A stretch of DNA of 17,450 bases, taken from the NCBI GenBank assembly GCA_030635005.1, contig DAOVZS010000024.1:1-17450 (forward strand). The letters are read 5' to 3'. Every line of letters starts with the position of its first letter. Within the stretch, counting starts at the first letter, position 1. This document shows positions 7,476-14,770 of this stretch, one piece after another. Below the pieces are notes generated by a model. It made no database searches, was not told where the DNA came from, and worked only from the letters and a program-made list of their open reading frames with translations. A program made the translations under genes and the position numbers. This stretch comes from Thiomargarita sp. (GTDB taxonomy: Bacteria; Pseudomonadota; Gammaproteobacteria; Beggiatoales; Beggiatoaceae).

Positions 7476-7961
7476 TCAATAATCGCTGATATGATTCCAC
7501 TCAGCATCTGCTAACCATTGTGCTGGATTGGACAAGAAATCAATCAAGCCCCCAAGAACTTGATAATGTTTACCTTCCTCATCAGCTATTTTTAATAACA
7601 TCTCTTTCAAAATCGGATCATCCACTTCTTGTGCTTTATTCTGGTAAAATTCTTGACTCTTTTTTTCATGAATCTGAATTTGTCGGAATAATGCTATCTC
7701 ATCTGATTTGACTTCCATTGAAGGATCTAGCGTCATTCCAGAAAAAATGTCTTTGACATGAGGGAAAATAGCATCATTAAGCGTTGGAATATTAGCATGT
7801 TCCTTGAAAGCTTGGAAAATATTATAATGTTCCACTTCAGATTCAGCCATTTCTATCAAGATTTTTTTCAAACCAGGATTACTAGAACGTTCTGCCAATT
7901 TACGATAATGTGCCTCTCCTTCCTTCTCTACTTGCATCGCATATTCAAGAATATCTACCAT
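7476..7961 (-). CDS. Ferritin-like / rubrerythrin-type diiron protein
   Basis: The 161-residue protein is predicted all-helical with the duplicated carboxylate pattern of rubrerythrin-type ferritin-like domains. Helix 1 carries EKEGEAHY (E14, E16, Y19), the first ExxH is E42-VE-H45, and the second half repeats EKKSQEFY and EEGKHY. Such proteins bind a diiron centre and often act in peroxide or oxygen defence. It lacks the C-terminal rubredoxin domain of classical rubrerythrin, so electron donor and reaction are unknown. The ATG at 7961 has AGGAG seven bases upstream. A GTG six bases earlier would be almost on top of that site, so it was not chosen. It lies 13 bp after a small unknown gene in the same direction, probably in one operon with pepD. 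Confidence 0.8.
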   Translation of the reverse strand: MVDILEYAMQVEKEGEAHYRKLAERSSNPGLKKILIEMAESEVEHYNIFQAFKEHANIPTLNDAIFPHVKDIFSGMTLDPSMEVKSDEIALFRQIQIHEKKSQEFYQNKAQEVDDPILKEMLLKIADEEGKHYQVLGGLIDFLSNPAQWLADAEWNHISDY

Positions 7962-7974
7962 ATACACTCTCCTC

Positions 7975-8268
7975 TTAGTGGTTTTGAGACGGGACTAAAT
8001 TACCGCCACGATATTGGATAACCGCTGCTTTCACAATTTCCATTGCACGCGCACGTGCTTCTTGTTCATCATAAGGCTGAACAAAAGCCTGACGTTCATT
8101 ACAAAGGCATTTTACTAAAAGAAAGGCTACAATTTCAACAGTCATGGATTGTTGAGCAACCGTATCAATGTTTAGCTTCTTATCTTGTAATTGCACTCTT
8201 AATTTGGCAACAACATTTTCAACAGATATTTCTAACTGATTTGATGCTTCTTGATAAATCTCTTGCAT
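7975..8268 (-). CDS. Small protein of unknown function
   Basis: I do not recognise this 97-residue protein. It is rich in Glu, Gln and Ala, appears largely helical, and has no signal peptide or strong membrane segment. It contains two cysteines (LVKCLCNER) and ends RGGNLVPSQNH. The ATG at 8268 is preceded by GAGGAT. A GTG at 8331 would add 21 residues but lies inside pepD and lacks a ribosome-binding site. It sits 26 bp after pepD and 13 bp before the ferritin-like gene, so co-transcription is likely. A link to the ferritin-like protein is only suggested by position. Confidence 0.65.
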   Translation of the reverse strand: MQEIYQEASNQLEISVENVVAKLRVQLQDKKLNIDTVAQQSMTVEIVAFLLVKCLCNERQAFVQPYDEQEARARAMEIVKAAVIQYRGGNLVPSQNH

Positions 8269-8294
8269 GATATCCTCATTACACAAACCGTAAT

Positions 8295-9734
8295 CTAGGA
8301 CGGTTGAATCAATCTGACTAAAAAATCCCACACACGTCCAATACTTGCAATATGCATTTTTTCATTGGGAGAATGGGGAAATCTGATGGTAGGACCCATA
8401 GAAATCATATCCATTCCTGACACTTTTTTACCAATAATACCACATTCAAGCCCTGCATGCATGACATCTATCACTAATTTTTGTCCCTCAAATAAGTTTT
8501 CATAAACATCTTGACTTTTGGCTAATAACGGTGATTTCCTATTGGGTTGCCACGCAGGATAACGCGTATCGTGATATACCGTACCGCCCACTAAGCGTGT
8601 TATTGTATCTATGCTTTGCATTGACACTTCAAGTCGTGATTCTACTGCACTTCTCACACTCAATAATACGTTTAAGTGTCCATTTTCACAGCATATATGA
8701 GCCAGATTATGAGAACTTTCCACTCTGAATTCAGGAGATAAGGTCGCAACACCATGGGGTAAAGTGATTAAAAAATCAATGATTGTTTGCGTGTTGCCCG
8801 CCATTTTCTCTGGACTGCCTTTGTGAACATCAACAGTAATGCATAAATCAGCATCAGTCTGTTGATATTCTGATGTTAAGTTTATTGCATTCTCTTGAAT
8901 TAAACTTTTGACCTTTTCAATATGTTGTGTTGGCACAGAGATAAGCATGTTGGCATCACGTGGAATAGCATTATGTGCACTTCCCCCTGTGATATTGATA
9001 ATATTAATAGGGACTGTTTTTTGAATAAAAGACAACAGACGGGCTAATACTTTGATCGCATTGGCTCTTTCAATATGAATATCAACACCTGAATGCCCCC
9101 CTTTTAATCCAGAAATATGCACATTAAGGCATTGAGATTGTGTTGAAACATCAATCAAATCAAGCGGTAAAGAAAGATGCGTATTGACGCCCCCTGCACA
9201 ACCAATAGTGACATGCCCTTCATCTTCAGAATCAATATTAATCAGTAATCGTCCCTCAAAAAAATCTGATGCTAAGGCATTAGCCCCATGTAAACCTGTC
9301 TCTTCGTCTACTGTAAATAAGAGTTCTAAGGGAGGATGAGCAATGTCTTTATCCACCGCTAAGGTCATTGCAATTGCAATCGCAATACCATTATCAGCTC
9401 CTAAACTGGTTTGATCAGCCGTGATCCAGTCTTTCTCATAAATAAGTGTAATGGGATCTTGCGTAAAATCATGATGTGATGCAGGTGTCTTCTCACACAC
9501 CATATCTACATGTCCTTGCAAAATAATAATAGGAGCGGTGTCATATCCTGTAGATGCGGGCACTTTAATTAAAATATTATGACTTTTATCTGTTTTTGTC
9601 TCAAAGTGATTGTCATGTGCCCATTGAATTAGCCATTGACAAATCGCGTGTTCATTTTTAGAACAACGTGGAATCGCACTTATTTTCTCAAAATAATGCA
9701 GAATTTCAGTGATTTTTGGATGTTTATATTTCAT
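8295..9734 (-). CDS. pepD: Aminoacyl-histidine dipeptidase (peptidase D, M20 family)
   Basis: PepD is a cytoplasmic zinc dipeptidase of the M20 family that splits Xaa-His and other dipeptides, recycling amino acids. The 479 residues are close to the E. coli enzyme (485). Metal and catalytic motifs are QGHVDMVCEK (H75, D77), TSLGADNGIA (D114), TVDEETGLHGA with E144-E145, and MHAGLECG near the C-terminus. The lid domain lies between the two halves of the catalytic domain. It is the first gene of a minus-strand run followed by the small unknown gene and the ferritin-like gene. It diverges from mnmG. Confidence 0.93.
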   Translation of the reverse strand: MKYKHPKITEILHYFEKISAIPRCSKNEHAICQWLIQWAHDNHFETKTDKSHNILIKVPASTGYDTAPIIILQGHVDMVCEKTPASHHDFTQDPITLIYEKDWITADQTSLGADNGIAIAIAMTLAVDKDIAHPPLELLFTVDEETGLHGANALASDFFEGRLLINIDSEDEGHVTIGCAGGVNTHLSLPLDLIDVSTQSQCLNVHISGLKGGHSGVDIHIERANAIKVLARLLSFIQKTVPINIINITGGSAHNAIPRDANMLISVPTQHIEKVKSLIQENAINLTSEYQQTDADLCITVDVHKGSPEKMAGNTQTIIDFLITLPHGVATLSPEFRVESSHNLAHICCENGHLNVLLSVRSAVESRLEVSMQSIDTITRLVGGTVYHDTRYPAWQPNRKSPLLAKSQDVYENLFEGQKLVIDVMHAGLECGIIGKKVSGMDMISMGPTIRFPHSPNEKMHIASIGRVWDFLVRLIQPS

Positions 9735-9777
9735 ATTTTAGTAACTCATATTACGCATAATTTTTTTTGTTATGTTA

Positions 9778-9845
9778 CCCCCTTTCTAGGAAAGGATACA
9801 AGCCCTGAAAGGGCGAGATATATTAGCCTGGGGCAACGCCCTAGG
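9778..9845. repeat. Cluster of three short palindromes
   Basis: Three hairpins stand in a row: CCTTTC-TAG-GAAAGG (9781-9795), GCCCT-GAA-AGGGC (9802-9814) and CCTGGGGC-AAC-GCCCTAGG (9827-9845, one G-T wobble). The last belongs to the family seen at 166-184 and 13400-13418. The cluster sits in the divergent pepD-mnmG gap, near the pepD start, so it is not simply a terminator. Confidence 0.6.
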
Positions 9846-9865
9846 ATTGATGTGCGTCACATGAA

Positions 9866-9895
9866 TTAGTAAAGGGATTGGATGATAAGTATAAT
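9866..9895 (+). promoter_or_regulatory. Possible mnmG promoter
   Basis: TATAAT at 9890-9895 is a perfect -10 hexamer. The -35 candidate TTAGTA at 9866-9871 is weak, with an 18-bp spacer. It would start transcription about 25-30 bases before the mnmG ATG at 9931. No strong ribosome-binding site precedes that ATG. Confidence 0.4.
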
Positions 9896-9930
9896 AACAT
9901 TAAATACTCACAAGAAAAATATAGAATAAT

Positions 9931-11763
9931 ATGAATTATCCGAAACAATTTGATGTCATTGTCATTGGCGGTGGACATGCGGGTACAGAAGCTGCCCTTG
10001 CTGCTGCCCGACTCGGTGCACAAACAATTTTATTAACGCATAATATTGAAACTTTAGGTCAAATGTCTTGTAATCCTGCGATAGGAGGGATTGGTAAAGG
10101 GCATTTAGTCAAAGAAATTGATGCCTTAGGAGGAATCATGGCACGGGCTGCTGATCAAGCAGGCATCCAATTTCGTATTTTGAATGCTAGAAAAGGACCT
10201 GCAGTGCGTGCCACACGTGCCCAAATAGATCGTGTGTTATATAAAGCAGTGGTGCGACAAGCCATTGAAACACAAGAGAATTTATACTTATTTCAGGAAT
10301 CTGTAGATGATTTAATGGTAGAAAATCAGCAGATCATGGGGGCTAAAACCCAATCAGGCATCCGTTTTTTAGCACCCACCGTCGTTTTAACAACGGGTAC
10401 TTTTTTAGATGGCATTATCCATATTGGTTTAAGCCATTATCCAGGAGGGCGTGCGGGTGATCCCCCATCAATAAGTTTAGCACAGCGCTTACGTGAATTA
10501 CCTTTACGTGTTAATCGCCTAAAAACAGGAACTCCCCCTCGCTTAGACAGTCGAAGTTTAGATTATTCACAAATAACTCCGCAAGCAGGCGATGAACCCG
10601 TGCCTTATTTTTCTAATAAGGCAAACCTGCATCCACGCCAAGTACCCTGTCATATTACATATACGAATGAGCATACGCATGATATTATTCGCAGTGGACT
10701 TGATCGTTCTCCCATGTATACAGGCGTGATTGAGAGTATCGGTCCTCGTTATTGTCCATCCATTGAAGATAAAATCGTCCGTTTTTCGAATAGAAATGCA
10801 CACCAAATTTTTGTAGAACCTGAAGGTTTAAACACATTTGAAGTCTATCCTAATGGTATTTCCACAAGTTTACCCTTTGATATCCAATTATCTTTGGTAC
10901 GTTCAATAAAAGGGTTTGAACAGGCCCATATTACACGTCCTGGTTATGCGATTGAATATGATTTTTTTGATCCCCGAGACTTACAACCCAGCTTGGAAAC
11001 AAAAGTAATTAAAGGGTTATTTTTTGCTGGACAAATTAATGGCACCACAGGTTATGAAGAAGCGGCAGCCCAAGGATTAATAGCAGGTTTGAATGCTGCC
11101 CGACAAACGCAAGATAAAATGCCCTGGACGCCCCGTCGTGATCAAGCCTATATCGGTGTATTGATTGATGATTTATGTACATTAGGCACAACAGAGCCTT
11201 ATCGCATGTTTACCAGTCGTGCTGAATATCGTTTATTATTGCGTGAAGATAATGCTGATTTGCGTTTAACAGAAAAGGGACGAACCTTAGGTTTAGTGAG
11301 TGAGACACAATGGCAGGATTTTGACACGAAAAGAACAGCTATTGAGACAGAAAAGCAACGTTTAAGTCAATTATGGGTGAATCCCAAAGATGCAAGCATT
11401 ATTGATATTAGTAACCTACGCCAGAATATGACATGTTTAGACTTATTGCATCGTCCCGAAATAACATATCAAATATTACAACGTTTACCCTCTGTATCAG
11501 CCTGCTCTGTTGCCCTAGAAGTTCAGCAACAAATTGAAATACAACAAAAATATAGTGGATATATTGAACGTCAAGAAGCGGAAATTGCACGACAGCGTCG
11601 TTATGAAGAAACAATATTACCTCACAATATAGATTATACAGATATCCTAGGGCTTTCTAATGAAGTACGCCAAAAATTAATAGCACATCGTCCCAATACC
11701 CTCGGGCAAGCCTCACGAATTCCAGGATTGGGTGCGTTGGCGAGTTGGGTATTTCGAGTGTAG
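9931..11763 (+). CDS. mnmG: tRNA uridine-5-carboxymethylaminomethyl modification enzyme MnmG (GidA)
   Basis: MnmG is the FAD-dependent partner of MnmE that installs the (carboxymethyl)aminomethyl group at wobble uridine 34 of several tRNAs. Motifs include the dinucleotide fold VIGGGHAGTEAA (about 11-22), SCNPAIGGIGKGHLVKEID, LKTGTPPRLD and GTTGYEEAAAQGL. The protein is 610 residues against about 629 in E. coli. It follows the family to GQASRIPG and then ends GALASWVFRV. The usual TPAAIS...LL helix and the remaining 15-20 residues are missing or altered. The C-terminal region is known to matter for tRNA and MnmE binding, so activity may be affected unless this is natural variation or a sequencing error. 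rsmG, a common neighbour, is absent. Confidence 0.94.
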   Translation: MNYPKQFDVIVIGGGHAGTEAALAAARLGAQTILLTHNIETLGQMSCNPAIGGIGKGHLVKEIDALGGIMARAADQAGIQFRILNARKGPAVRATRAQIDRVLYKAVVRQAIETQENLYLFQESVDDLMVENQQIMGAKTQSGIRFLAPTVVLTTGTFLDGIIHIGLSHYPGGRAGDPPSISLAQRLRELPLRVNRLKTGTPPRLDSRSLDYSQITPQAGDEPVPYFSNKANLHPRQVPCHITYTNEHTHDIIRSGLDRSPMYTGVIESIGPRYCPSIEDKIVRFSNRNAHQIFVEPEGLNTFEVYPNGISTSLPFDIQLSLVRSIKGFEQAHITRPGYAIEYDFFDPRDLQPSLETKVIKGLFFAGQINGTTGYEEAAAQGLIAGLNAARQTQDKMPWTPRRDQAYIGVLIDDLCTLGTTEPYRMFTSRAEYRLLLREDNADLRLTEKGRTLGLVSETQWQDFDTKRTAIETEKQRLSQLWVNPKDASIIDISNLRQNMTCLDLLHRPEITYQILQRLPSVSACSVALEVQQQIEIQQKYSGYIERQEAEIARQRRYEETILPHNIDYTDILGLSNEVRQKLIAHRPNTLGQASRIPGLGALASWVFRV

Positions 11764-11783
11764 GTGAAAAAAAGGGGAAAAAC

Positions 11784-11860
11784 GGCTTAAAATAAGCATC
11801 AGATTAGATAGAACTTCATTAAAATTAATAGATAATGTTCTATTTCAGGGTGATTAAGCC
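11784..11860. repeat. Nested inverted repeat downstream of mnmG
   Basis: GGCTTAA (11784-11790) pairs with TTAAGCC (11854-11860), and inside it ATAGAAC (11808-11814) pairs with GTTCTAT (11837-11843). The two arms are spaced unevenly, so the fold would be interrupted. It lies 20 bp after the mnmG stop and may be a 3' structure or part of a mobile repeat. There is no T run. Confidence 0.45.
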
Positions 11861-11889
11861 TTAAATGGCTCTCCTGAAGTTTAGGAGAG
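11859..11889 (-). repeat. Copy of the box found in the first repeat element
   Basis: Read on the minus strand, this segment matches 89-119 at 27 of 31 positions. It contains the hairpin CTCTCCT (11869-11875) / AGGAGAG (11883-11889). Two copies in opposite orientation 11.8 kb apart indicate a dispersed repeat. Confidence 0.6.
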
Positions 11890-11904
11890 TGGGTATTGAA
11901 TATA

Positions 11905-11992
11905 AACTACACGGATTACTTGTAAGAAAGAATAAGTCACAAGCCATGCATTGCCTGTGCCTTATCCTTTCTTAAAAATAATCCGTGTAGTT
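11905..11992. repeat. Long palindrome, copy 1 (3' side of the restriction-modification remnant)
   Basis: The 88-bp segment starts AACTACACGG and ends CCGTGTAGTT. The 31-base arms are complementary with three mismatches. The inner part forms a second stem around CATGCATT. Its right half, from TGTGCC to GTAGTTGA, is identical over about 39 bases to copy 2 at 13260-13353, and both copies are preceded by TTGAATAT. The centre is inverted relative to copy 2. It contains no gene. The bases between it and 12082 (11993-12081) show nothing I recognise. Confidence 0.75.
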
Positions 11993-12081
11993 GATTTTGA
12001 TTTTTGGAAACACTACAGTGGTAGGTTCAGTGCTTTGAATATCATTGTAATGTGAAGATGTGAGGAGATTGAACTGGGCTA

Positions 12082-13233
12082 TTATGTGATGTCCCCCCCC
12101 CTGGAATTATGTGGTTGAATCCAGGGCGTAACATTTAACGCCATTCTACTTTGCTTAGATATCTCATGCATCACACGTACAATGAAATTACCTGTACCTA
12201 CAAACGGATCTAAAAAGTGAATGCCTTCGCTAGATATTTTTTTACCAAATTCCTTCTCCAATATCTCATTAACAGACTTCACCATGAAATTAACTATCGG
12301 TTGCGGTGTATAAACGATGCCATGTGTGTCAGCAATCTTCACAGAGAAGCCCTGAAAGAACTTTTCATAGACTGAATTTAGAAAGTGCTGTTTGTAGCTA
12401 TACTCATCAATAGTGCTTGCAACATCTTCTAATGCCTTGTAAAAGTACTTTAATTCATCAAAGAAGGCATCCCTGTTAAATGAACGTGCTGTCAATGTCT
12501 CTATCACCACTTCAATTTCACGAGCAATGATATTACGTTTCGTAAATTCAGGGTTTTTGAAAATGTTCCTAAATATGCGCTCGGTAAGTAGATGCTGTAT
12601 CAACATTTCTTCAATGGCAGCATCAGACAAGTTAGGATTAATGGCTTGTTTACACTGTTCAGCGAAATTACCAAAAGCAGTTTGGAACGCATCATCAGCA
12701 CTGTCATGTATCAAAAGTAACAGTTGTTCCGCCAGCTTAGGTACTTTTAATTTGAACTCATCAGCTGCTAAGTCCCACCTATCGTACTCAGGACGTTGAA
12801 AGTTAAAGAATGCATTGACTACTTTGACTAGATTGGCATCTACTGTTAAATCAACATCTAAGACCTCAGCACCGTTTTGATACAGTATGGCTCGTGCAGG
12901 TGTTTGAAAGATGATGTTGTCAGTAGGGTATTTATCTTTATAGATTTTCTTCTGGACTTCCTTTGGCAAGTCATCTTTAACATCTTTAGCCTCCCAATAT
13001 CCACGAGGTAAATTGGCTGTGTCGAATAATACACCGTCTAATCTAATGTTCTTTTTAGGACCTCGTTTCAAGGTATTCTCTTGTGTCAGCACCCACTTTT
13101 GCTGTTTAGCAACGGACTCTAACAAGTGCTGAAAAGCGATCTTCACCGTACCTTCATGTTTGAGGGATAGGCGATCATAATCTTGTAAATCGGCATGGTA
13201 GGCGGTGATGTGGGGGTTTGTGGTTTTGAACAT
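12082..13233 (-). pseudogene. N-terminal remnant of a fused restriction-modification enzyme (PD-(D/E)XK nuclease plus N6-adenine methylase start)
   Basis: The 383-residue frame begins with a nuclease-like domain: D66 in IRLDGVLFD and E81-A-K83 in GYWEAKD fit the D...ExK pattern of PD-(D/E)XK endonucleases. A helical region follows, then the methylase approach GIVYTPQPIVNFMVKS (about 305-320) and SAM-binding motif I, DPFVGTGNF (342-350). The frame stops 33 residues later. The catalytic NPPY motif and target-recognition domain, which would need several hundred more residues, are absent from the rest of the window. The last residues (from about ALNVT) are read from repeat sequence that includes a run of nine C on the plus strand. 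It is best regarded as a broken type IIG-like enzyme. Palindromes flank both sides. The start has no strong ribosome-binding site. Confidence 0.7.
12093..12142. repeat. Palindromic repeats at the broken end of the restriction-modification gene
   Basis: CCCTGGA (12099-12105) pairs with TCCAGGG (12120-12126), and GGCGT (12125-12129) with ACGCC (12138-12142). The second part, CCAGGGCGTAACATTTAACG and onward, recurs on the opposite strand at 14682-14705. A C9 run occupies 12093-12101. The segment encodes the last residues of the truncated frame, which supports those residues not belonging to the original protein. Confidence 0.55.
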
Positions 13234-13259
13234 GGTAGGGGCTCTTTTGGTTGAATATA

Positions 13260-13353
13260 AACTACACGGATTATTTTTAAGAACGGATAAGTCACAGGCA
13301 CAAGCAATGTATGGCTTGTGCCTTATCCTTTCTTAAAAATAATCCGTGTAGTT
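13260..13353. repeat. Long palindrome, copy 2 (5' side of the restriction-modification remnant)
   Basis: The 94-bp segment has 31-base arms (AACTACACGGATTATTTTTA and onward) complementary with a single mismatch. A one-sided GTCACA bulge follows, then a 9-bp inner stem GGCACAAGC/GCTTGTGCC around AATGTATG. It has the same outer orientation as copy 1 and an inverted centre. TTGAAT occurs immediately on both sides. It lies 26 bp before the start of the remnant gene and could also interfere with its expression. Confidence 0.8.
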
Positions 13354-13399
13354 GAATCCTAATTCAGACAAGGCTGTAAGATATGGTATCATAGCTTAG

Positions 13400-13418
13400 C
13401 CTAGGGCAATGCCCTAGG
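13400..13418. repeat. Short GC-rich palindrome after the cytochrome gene
   Basis: CCTAGGGC and GCCCTAGG form a perfect 8-bp stem around AAT. It is the same family as 166-184 and 9827-9845. It sits 12 bp past the stop of the minus-strand cytochrome reading frame and may contribute to its 3' end. Confidence 0.6.
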
Positions 13419-13430
13419 TTATATACGTAT

Positions 13431-14228
13431 TTAGTGGATTTTTTTCTCATCCCATGCGATACGTTTGGGTATTTTGAGATCTTCTGGCAATTTTTTTATC
13501 ATTTTAATCAAGCCAGGTGTGAGCAAATTATAATACAATTCAGCACGTACTAAATCAACACCTGTTGCTGGAAGATTGTAGGTGAGAACACGTGTCTCGT
13601 AAGGTTTGAGACGTGTATTTTTGCCTACTTTAGTCGCTAAAGGCGGTGGCTTAGGAACGCCTGCATCATTTGTAATCACATACACAAAAAATGCTTGTGC
13701 ATCTTCTTTAGCAGGATGAAGCTTAAAATTTTGCCATAATACGTCGCCATTTGCTGATAAAGCCGTTAATTTCAGATAAATATTACGAAAAGGCGCACCT
13801 GTAGGCATATTATGAGGTAACAAATTTTCTATTTGCACCTTAACATTAATGCTATCTGTTTGCTTTTGAGTAGTGATATCTAATCGTACAGCACGTTTTA
13901 ACATACTGATACTATGACCGCCCCGCATACTATGATCCGCACCTGCCTTTACAATCGGCATGTGACAAGACTGACAGGTATCTTTGCTGCGGCTTTCAAC
14001 ATACTCATCACCTGTGTCACATAAAGCAACGCCATGAGAATTATTGCGTTTATCATGACAACCCATACAAGCATCTGACGTTTTCATGCTAGAATTAGCC
14101 TCTAAAGGCAATTCTTTCCCTAAATGAGGATTTTCTTCAAGATTTGGATTTTCTCCATATTCCGTGAGGAATCCATGAGGCCCTTGTAAGACATCAGCAG
14201 TCTCATACGCTTTGAGACCTAAACGCAT
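13431..14228 (-). pseudogene. Multiheme cytochrome c, C-terminal part (after in-frame stop)
   Basis: The 265 residues from the first ATG carry two intact haem c sites, CMGCH (54-58) and CQSCH (85-89). A haem-free beta-rich domain of about 150 residues follows (VKVQIENLLPHNMPTGAPFRNIYLKL...). There is no signal peptide, so this part could not be exported and matured alone. It is in the same frame as the upstream piece, separated only by TAG and nine sense codons (KGIQAKNGK). The two pieces are therefore one former gene of about 400 codons. Similarity is to cytochrome c554-like periplasmic multiheme proteins (PF13435 type). Electron partner and substrate cannot be named. There is no ribosome-binding site before the ATG at 14228. 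Confidence 0.75.
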
Positions 14229-14255
14229 TTTGCCATTTTTAGCCTGTATCCCCTT

Positions 14256-14630
14256 CTATAGACACCCTGTATGACATGCAACGTAATTAAGCCTCGCACT
14301 ATACGCAGGCTTGGCATCCAACTTAGTACTTTGTGCTAAAGCTGCATTAGGTGCATGGCATTGTAAACAAACAGGATATTTGCCCGATCTTTTATGTCTG
14401 ACATTTTCTTGTCGAGGATCGCCAATCACGTTACGATAAAAAGCACCGTGTATTGGATCGCTTAAAGCAGTGCTTTGGGCATGCATAGACCCTTTCCATT
14501 GCTTATAGATTTTAGCGTGACATTCTTTACAATCAACTGCACTTACGTCATGTATAGAAACTGCCTTATCTGCGTATGCTACCGCTGATAAGCATAGAAG
14601 GCTTATGATATAAATCAATTTTTTCATCAT
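14256..14630 (-). pseudogene. Multiheme cytochrome c, N-terminal part (ends at in-frame amber codon)
   Basis: A Sec signal peptide (MMKKLIYIISLLCLSAVAYA, cleavage likely after A20) is followed by haem sites CKECH (34-38) and CLQCH (88-92). A third site reads YVACH (116-120), where the first cysteine is replaced by tyrosine, which a single TGC to TAC change would explain. Four codons later the frame ends at TAG (14256-14258) and then continues open into the C-terminal part. With readthrough the protein would be periplasmic with four intact and one damaged haem site. Expression would yield a two-haem fragment. It diverges from the glycosyltransferase gene across 140 bp. Confidence 0.75.
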
Positions 14631-14681
14631 ATTATCAATAAAAAAACACTTTAAAATGTAAGGGATTTATAATAACACCGA

Positions 14682-14705
14682 GGCGTCAATGCTGTTACGC
14701 CCTAG
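14682..14705 (-). repeat. AGGGCGTAACA repeat, second copy
   Basis: On the minus strand this reads CTAGGGCGTAACAGCATTGA then CGCC. It shares AGGGCGTAACA and the closing ACGCC with 12121-12142. GGCGT and ACGCC can pair. It lies in the divergent gap between the cytochrome and glycosyltransferase genes. Confidence 0.45.
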
Positions 14706-14734
14706 ATTGCACAAAAAAACCTAAATATCGAGTA

Positions 14735-14743
14735 TGATATAAT
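14735..14743 (+). promoter_or_regulatory. Extended -10 promoter candidate for the glycan genes
   Basis: TGATATAAT is a perfect extended -10 (TGn-TATAAT), which can work without a strong -35. TTGCAC at 14707-14712 is too far away to pair with it. Transcription would begin near 14750, about 20 bases before the ATG at 14771. No other candidate in the 140-bp gap is as good. Confidence 0.5.
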
Positions 14744-14770
14744 ATTCTCAGTATTATAAATGACTAAACA

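Noticed and set aside
8269..8331. GTG at 8331 as start of the small unknown gene
   Set aside because: It falls inside the pepD coding sequence with no ribosome-binding site; the ATG at 8268 has GAGGAT just upstream.
11993..12081. Open frame after the restriction-modification remnant as its missing continuation
   Set aside because: The roughly 38 residues show no methylase motif (no NPPY) and end in the palindrome; a chance open frame is more likely.
11905..13353. The palindrome pair as a CRISPR array or a complete insertion sequence
   Set aside because: Only two copies exist, 1.3 kb apart, with no regular spacers and no transposase or cas gene in the window.
14256..14285. Frameshift as the cause of the split cytochrome gene
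   Set aside because: The distance between the stop and the next ATG is a multiple of three and the frame is open on both sides, so a nonsense codon is enough. The other frames give no CxxCH.
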